Source: an uncultured Collinsella sp.
Lineage (GTDB): Bacteria > Actinomycetota > Coriobacteriia > Coriobacteriales > Coriobacteriaceae
Length of the DNA: 17,191 nucleotides
Assembly: GCA_958412345.1 (NCBI GenBank)
Contig: CATYSO010000030.1
Location: 1-17,191, forward strand
Direction of reading: 5' to 3'
Made by a program: the position numbers and the translations under genes. Shown in pieces: positions 15,401 to 17,191 of this stretch. Each line of letters starts with the position of its first letter. The first letter of the stretch is position 1. Below the pieces are notes generated by a model. That model did not search any database and was not told where the DNA came from. It saw only the letters and a program-made list of their open reading frames with translations.

Positions 15401-16849
15401 GATAGGCTGAGCGCTGTCGACCGAGAGCTTGCCGTCTTCGTTCTTAAAGTGGCTCTGCGGAATCAACGACGCAGGGATGCTGACCGTTACGATATCGCCC
15501 TTCTGGGGATTTTTTTCGTCAGCGCGCTGCACGGTGATAAGCAGGTCTTTTGCCTTGCCGGTGAACTCGTAGGTGTCGGTATTGGTTTCCTTGTTGAACG
15601 TCTTGCTCGTCTTGGTAAACGACGTACCGTTGATGATGGCTTCGGTAAAGCCGTCGACCTGCATAAAGTCGCCCAGCTCATCGGTAAACGTAATATAGCC
15701 GGACTTGTTCGCGTCGTAACCCTTATGGATTTCGGTCGGATGAGGTGCTTCAGACGTAATGGCCTTTGAAATGTCGTCGAAGACCTTCTTGAGGTCGTCG
15801 GCATTGGTCGCCGACTTGTAGAAATCGGAGTTTTCCGCACGCGTGCCGTGAGTGTTCCATGCCGTAGCATTGGGGTAGTTGCTCGACACGGCCTGCATGA
15901 ATTTGTTCTCTTTACTTGTCTGCGAGTCTTGGACGACGGCGCTGGGATTCGCACCGTTAAAGATGCCAATGGTATAAACGATGGCCTTGGCGTCCTTCAT
16001 GTCCTTGGCAGCCGTCACGGCAGCGTTAGCGACTGTAGAATTGAATTCACTTTGACTCGTTGGCGTACCATCAGTAAAGAAGACAATAATCTTCTTGGCG
16101 TCTTTGCGACCAGAAGTCCTGTCCTTAGCCAGCTCCAGACCATAATCGGCACGTGTGGCACCGGCGGGTTTAATACCGGCAATTGTATCCTTAAGAGCTT
16201 TCACGTTGCTGCCGGAACAATCAATCAGGTCCTTCATAACCTGCGTGTTATTGTAGACGTACCCTTTGTCACGATACGTATCGTTGCCGATATTGTTGGA
16301 CTTATCGCCCGCGAACTTAACGATGGCAACCTTATGCTGCCTATCCACGCCCTCGATACCCTCGTTTTGCTTGGCGATGGTATCAATAAAGCTATTCGCT
16401 GCGTTCTTCAGCGCTTCGATGCGCTTGGTGGAATCTCTGCCACCCATAGGATCATTACCCATAGGATCATTCATCGAACCAGAGGCATCCAGCACCATCA
16501 CGATATCGAGCGGCGTGGTGACCGTCACGGTTGAATTGGATGTCGAGGACATCGCCGAAAGCGTGGTCACAAAATCTGACGCTTCGTCTTTTCCGGTCTC
16601 CTTGACCGTCTTGTCGGTCCAGATTCGGCCGACGTTTTGGGTCGTTACTTTATTACCGCTGTGGCCTGCTGCCCAGATTTCCCAGCGTCCGCTGGTATCG
16701 GGGTCGACGACCTTTCCGGTCATTGTCGGTCCATCCATTCCGGTGCTGGACCTGGCGTTGGCCTCGGGCAGCATGGCAAATGCTGCAGCCGGCAACACCA
16801 GCACTACGGCCAGTATCACCGCCAAGAGACCCCTCGTGTACCTGCTCAT
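9464..16849 (-). CDS. Giant LPXTG surface adhesin: VWA head and 13 FctA/Spy0128-like isopeptide domains
   Basis: This is a secreted, cell-wall-anchored fibre of 2461 residues. Residues 1-32 are a signal peptide. A von Willebrand A domain (about 113-365) has the metal site D121-x-S123-x-S125, T232 and D260 (VFFTDG). Residues 366-697 are a beta-rich part I cannot name, containing NRYYYFQKQTPIY. Thirteen tandem domains resembling the streptococcal pilin isopeptide domain (Spy0128/FctA) fill 698-2404. A Pro/Thr linker, the sortase motif LPTTG (2429-2433), a hydrophobic helix and the tail GIRKR finish the protein. Such proteins bind host or bacterial surfaces and resist shear through Lys-Asn bonds; the ligand is unknown. 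The ATG at 16849 has GGGAG a few bases upstream. No sortase or pilin gene is in the window, and the gene appears to stand alone. Confidence 0.93.
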   Translation of the reverse strand: MSRYTRGLLAVILAVVLVLPAAAFAMLPEANARSSTGMDGPTMTGKVVDPDTSGRWEIWAAGHSGNKVTTQNVGRIWTDKTVKETGKDEASDFVTTLSAMSSTSNSTVTVTTPLDIVMVLDASGSMNDPMGNDPMGGRDSTKRIEALKNAANSFIDTIAKQNEGIEGVDRQHKVAIVKFAGDKSNNIGNDTYRDKGYVYNNTQVMKDLIDCSGSNVKALKDTIAGIKPAGATRADYGLELAKDRTSGRKDAKKIIVFFTDGTPTSQSEFNSTVANAAVTAAKDMKDAKAIVYTIGIFNGANPSAVVQDSQTSKENKFMQAVSSNYPNATAWNTHGTRAENSDFYKSATNADDLKKVFDDISKAITSEAPHPTEIHKGYDANKSGYITFTDELGDFMQVDGFTEAIINGTSFTKTSKTFNKETNTDTYEFTGKAKDLLITVQRADEKNPQKGDIVTVSIPASLIPQSHFKNEDGKLSVDSAQPIRVKYASSVKSAALDNLFTPEKVTGLKDYIEHNTTVVDRTNTVNFYANKWSSGALGDTVATFEPADTNRYYYFQKQTPIYTDEECTKPAKGSLTADGKYYYKDEFEEQGENGEAKSATAVIEFIGGDAAKFDGAIVPDENGNLVFTVGTARLAFIDELHTTKDSVGGNNTHTASDVLNPKWNNTSAKATATHVNSYLGNNGKISYKYDMTPTTVDTKADFGLTKVLEGRAWTKEDAFEFELTSENNAPMPESATEPVTVSVTNDDPNEGKAAINFGTIEYKAPGTYVYKVSEKNAGTTVDGVAYSKNVAKITVTVTPNKKGELSAVVQVTSGETEFKNVYTAEPVESSVTDKIDVTKSLTGRDLAAGEFSFELLEVVGKEDKPVETVVNAADGKVTFSPIRYTKIGQHTYKLREVKGNAGGIAYDETVYTIVTTISDNGKGQLVATHELKDAKDVKSIEFKNSYNTKDAEASLAGIKNLQVADGLTPADIAGKFTFTVTPDEAGAPMPERTTATNDAAGKVDFGKITFTLDNLNKVLGEKPEKREHTYTYTVTESGEVAGVTNDAKPSRKVSFTVTDDGKGKLSVTRNPDGDAAFTFTNTYSVTPVDSSVTDKITAKKVLDGRGLKEGEFSFELVEGKDAKIVATGTNDASGKITMSPIEYDKPGTHTYTLREVKGKTGGITYDGKTYTIETTITDKGDGTLEAKHVLKDAKTAEFKNSYNLTPKDSSVTDQINATKVLTGRELGLVAGEFRFELVKDNEVVATGTNNADGKIVMDPVTYTEAGEHTYTLRETKAGATENGITYSTAEYTIVTTVTDNGDGTLNVEHKLQGDERPIFENAYSVTPDKFSVTDQVTAKKVLDGRDLKEGEFSFELVEGEGKDTKVVATGKNAADGKITMSPIEYTEAGKHTYTLREVAGAEGNGITYDGKTYTIETTITDNGKGKLEAKHKLKDADEAKFNNSYKPNPDEFSVTDQIVATKRLTGRDLKDGEFSFELVEGDKVVAKGTNTADGKIAMGKITYDKPGKHTYTLREVNGGTTSKGITYSDAKFTIETTITDKGDGTLEAKHVLKSDKPATFENTYSVTPTDADLDFGLSKAIDGREWTDGDEFSFTITAPEGTPLPDPATVTVSRHDAKDGIAAIKFGKIRYTAAGTYKYEIRENAGSTVGMTYDAHVATAEVTVTEDGEGKLTANVTKKENGRFTNTYRTELNYTAAGGLKLSKTLRGRPMTEGQFTFTVTPADEASANALGLLPVANEFKSPATAEGTVGLIDILAGHEVKFTQADAGKTFTYTVAEKNDGQPGYTYDDAVRTVTIAIADDTAGTLTATTTVSGGPEGTLPTEYKTGAAAVESAVVPFVNSYSATTNATGGVPAKVVATKTLTGRPMADGEFYFGIAYAGEKEAIEGTCTTNVNGQVSFGFLHYTTEMLADLVNAKRAIRTDTDAKLAWTIGYTAFEFTPQLAAKGITAATPSFSFKVIVVDNGDGTLTATPVYDGIKPLFENVYGTDAVDAALAGTKKLQAAEGLTPADIAGKFTFTVTADEAGAPMPEHATATNDAAGNVDFGKIHFTLEDLNRALGVTDDATDETEADEAETDEAETDEADVDVNADESEEENAPAAATPRSHTFTYTVTESGSVPGVTNDANATRKVSYTVTDDNAGHLSVVREGDDGAAFTFTNTYSVAPTDSVATDQVKTVKRLTGRDLAAGEFTFELLEDGVVVASGTNDANGTVTLSPIHYEAPGTHTYTLREACPNALGLYKGVTYDGATYTVVTTVSDNGDGTLTATHKLEGTTESAGFTNKYHAMPTQVSIGAIKVLEGRELKKDEFSFKLVGEDIESTVTNDADGKINFDKFEYDEPGTYAYTISEVKGDEAGMTYDKSVFTATVNVVDDGEGNLKANVAFTKGDKSVEGIVFNNTYKKPETPVPTPDPGTPKTVTNIVKTVKGFLPTTGDQQAAALLMAFVIAMAGVGALVWGIRKR
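9467..9565 (-). other. Cell-wall sorting signal (LPTTG, membrane helix, basic tail)
   Basis: Residues 2429-2461 read LPTTG, then DQQ, a hydrophobic helix (AAALLMAFVIAMAGVGALVW) and the positively charged end GIRKR. This is the complete three-part signal recognised by sortases, cleaved between T2432 and G2433. The preceding Pro/Thr-rich stretch PETPVPTPDPGTP is a typical wall-spanning linker. Housekeeping sortase A-type anchoring is the simplest reading. Confidence 0.93.
9638..14758 (-). repeat. Array of 13 tandem isopeptide (FctA/Spy0128-like) domains
   Basis: Approximate nucleotide ranges, N- to C-terminal: R1 14366-14758, R2 14000-14365, R3 13586-13999, R4 13226-13585, R5 12863-13225, R6 12497-12862, R7 12140-12496, R8 11771-12139, R9 11300-11770, R10 10880-11299, R11 10346-10879, R12 9980-10345, R13 9638-9979. 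A typical unit starts TKxLTGRDLxxGEFSFEL, has a central HTYTLRE, then GITYDGKTYTI, DNGDGTL, and ends FxNSY. The Lys, Glu and Asn expected for a self-forming bond are K706/E774/N820 in R1, K1100/E1155/N1200 in R4, K1861/E1938/N1984 in R10 and K2297/E2349/N2398 in R13. Equivalent residues are present in every other unit. R4-R7 are the most alike. Confidence 0.9.
10541..10669 (-). repeat. Acidic low-complexity insert within domain R11
   Basis: Residues 2061-2103 are almost only D, E, A, T and N, including the tandem unit AETDE repeated side by side and ending ESEEENAPAAA. The closely related domain R3 has a short basic linker (EKPEKRE) at the same place, so the insert is specific to R11. On the DNA it appears as short tandem repeats of ctcgtcggtctctgc. 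It probably forms a flexible, negatively charged loop; copy-number variation by slippage is plausible. Confidence 0.75.
15755..16513 (-). other. Von Willebrand factor A domain with intact MIDAS
   Basis: Residues 113-365 follow the VWA fold: a first strand LDIVMVLDASGS, the strand KVAIVKFAGD, the loop GATRADYGLEL with the metal-binding T232, IIVFFTDGTPT with D260, and AIVYTIGIF. All three metal-coordinating loops are present, so divalent-cation-dependent ligand binding is expected. VWA heads of this kind occur at the tips of Gram-positive pili and adhesins. The segment between the first and second helices is lengthened by NDPMG repeats. Confidence 0.88.
16442..16471 (-). repeat. 15-bp tandem duplication next to the MIDAS motif
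   Basis: cccataggatcatt occurs at 16443-16456 and 16458-16471, a 15-base period that encodes NDPMG twice (residues 127-136). It lies right after DASGSM in the VWA domain, at the metal-binding face. It keeps the reading frame and looks like a slippage product. Confidence 0.8.
16754..16849 (-). other. Sec signal peptide of the giant surface protein
   Basis: Residues 1-32 have a short basic start (MSRYTR), a hydrophobic core (LLAVILAVVLVLPAAAFAML) and a probable cleavage site after ANA at residue 32. This fits export by Sec before sortase anchoring. No YSIRK-type motif is present. Confidence 0.85.
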
Positions 16850-16984
16850 CGTGTCTCCCTTCTCGCAGGATCAGACCTTGCATCAGCCTAAAGTTACGAA
16901 ATGAGACACAATTAGGGCAGGTGACACACGTTCCAGATTCGTTTTTAGGCGTGAGACAAATGTCTCACCAAAGTTGAGACACAG
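16850..16984 (-). promoter_or_regulatory. Upstream region of the surface gene with repeated TGAGACA sites
   Basis: The palindrome gtgagacaaatgtctcac (16951-16968) joins two 8-base arms with a 2-base centre. Further tgagaca copies lie at 16902-16908 and 16975-16981, and a related gtgacaca at 16921-16928. This clustering, 55-130 bases before the start codon, looks like a regulator binding array. A weak -10-like TAACTT is on the minus strand at 16891-16896, but I see no good -35. The ribosome site GGGAG lies just before the ATG. Confidence 0.55.
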
Positions 16985-17137
16985 CGTTTTCGCAGGAAAA
17001 CGGGTGCGACTCGAGATTGACGAACCAAAATGGTCCGTTTTCCTCCGTCCCCGGGGCTCAATTGATGGTGCTCGCCACGAAACTGGTCCATCTACTACGT
17101 TTGACCCGATATCCCTGACCATACCCGCGTTTTATGA
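16985..17137. other. Intergenic DNA with a small hairpin; no gene seen
   Basis: This stretch holds the hairpin cgtttt/aaaacg (16985-16990, 16997-17002). It also holds two similar decamers, aaaatggtcc at 17027-17036 and aaactggtcc at 17080-17089. Short open frames cross it on both strands but show no ribosome site or recognisable protein. Confidence 0.5.
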
Positions 17138-17161
17138 AAAACCGCAGGTGTTCTACCTGCA
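17138..17161 (-). terminator. Probable terminator of a gene beyond the right edge
   Basis: Read on the minus strand, GCAGGT and ACCTGC (17156-17161 and 17145-17150) form a 6-bp stem with a 5-base loop, followed by GGTTTTTC. This is the form of an intrinsic terminator and implies a minus-strand gene upstream of the surface gene but outside the window. It also suggests the surface gene has its own promoter. Confidence 0.55.
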
Positions 17162-17191
17162 CTGATAATTGTTCTCGGGGGAAGCGGGCAC

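Noticed and set aside
9269..15769. Three long plus-strand frames (9269-11653, 11882-13795, 14063-15769) opposite the surface gene
   Set aside because: They follow the codon bias and repeats of the minus-strand gene and give VGD/LAV-rich nonsense without domains. The minus strand has a signal peptide, VWA, isopeptide repeats and a sorting signal in one frame.
16974..17165. A 63-codon plus-strand frame right of the surface gene, and a 79-codon minus-strand frame over the same DNA
   Set aside because: No ribosome site, no recognisable protein, and both run across hairpins and the operator-like palindrome.

Overview
The window is GC-rich, gene-dense DNA from a Gram-positive actinobacterium. A gut Coriobacteriia member, most likely Collinsella or a close relative, is my best guess. 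The direct support is an LPXTG-type sorting signal on a giant surface protein, an array of streptococcal-pilin-like isopeptide domains, a DesK/NarL-type two-component system and abundant 'ggggacag' palindromic repeats between genes. The genus is an inference from style; the window has no rRNA or other marker.

Layout, left to right. (1) Positions 1-183 hold a palindromic intergenic repeat (copy A). (2) A minus-strand operon follows: a LolD/MacB-type ABC ATPase (2859-3584), then a large FtsX-like permease (184-2850). Its upstream region has a candidate promoter and a 10-bp direct repeat. (3) Positions 3670-3809 hold a second, larger copy of the palindromic repeat (copy B). (4) A second minus-strand operon contains an ABC-2-type ATPase (6202-7140) and two ABC-2 permeases (5005-6192 and 3813-5018). 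(5) Positions 7141-7470 are a divergent regulatory region with a perfect 21-bp AT-rich inverted repeat. (6) A plus-strand pair encodes a histidine kinase (7471-8616) and a NarL/LuxR response regulator (8613-9242). (7) Positions 9243-9463 are a convergent terminator region with two further inverted repeats and a G-rich tract. (8) One 7.4-kb minus-strand gene (9464-16849) encodes a 2461-residue secreted, cell-wall-anchored protein. (9) Positions 16850-17191 hold its upstream region, with repeated TGAGACA sites, and a probable terminator of a gene beyond the right edge.

How the parts may work together. The histidine kinase/response regulator is divergent from the ABC-2 operon, a common arrangement in which the two-component system senses an envelope stress or substrate and controls the exporter. 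The FtsX-type exporter is a separate unit of the macrolide/peptide/lipoprotein export class. The giant protein reads as an adhesin or pilus-tip-like fibre: signal peptide, von Willebrand A head with an intact MIDAS, then a stalk of 13 tandem FctA/Spy0128-like domains. Each of the 13 keeps the Lys-Glu-Asn set expected for a self-forming isopeptide bond. The protein ends in LPTTG, a membrane helix and a basic tail. No sortase or pilin partner lies in the window. The most notable content is the mosaic, recently duplicated architecture of this fibre and the several uncharacterised palindromes around the regulatory regions.
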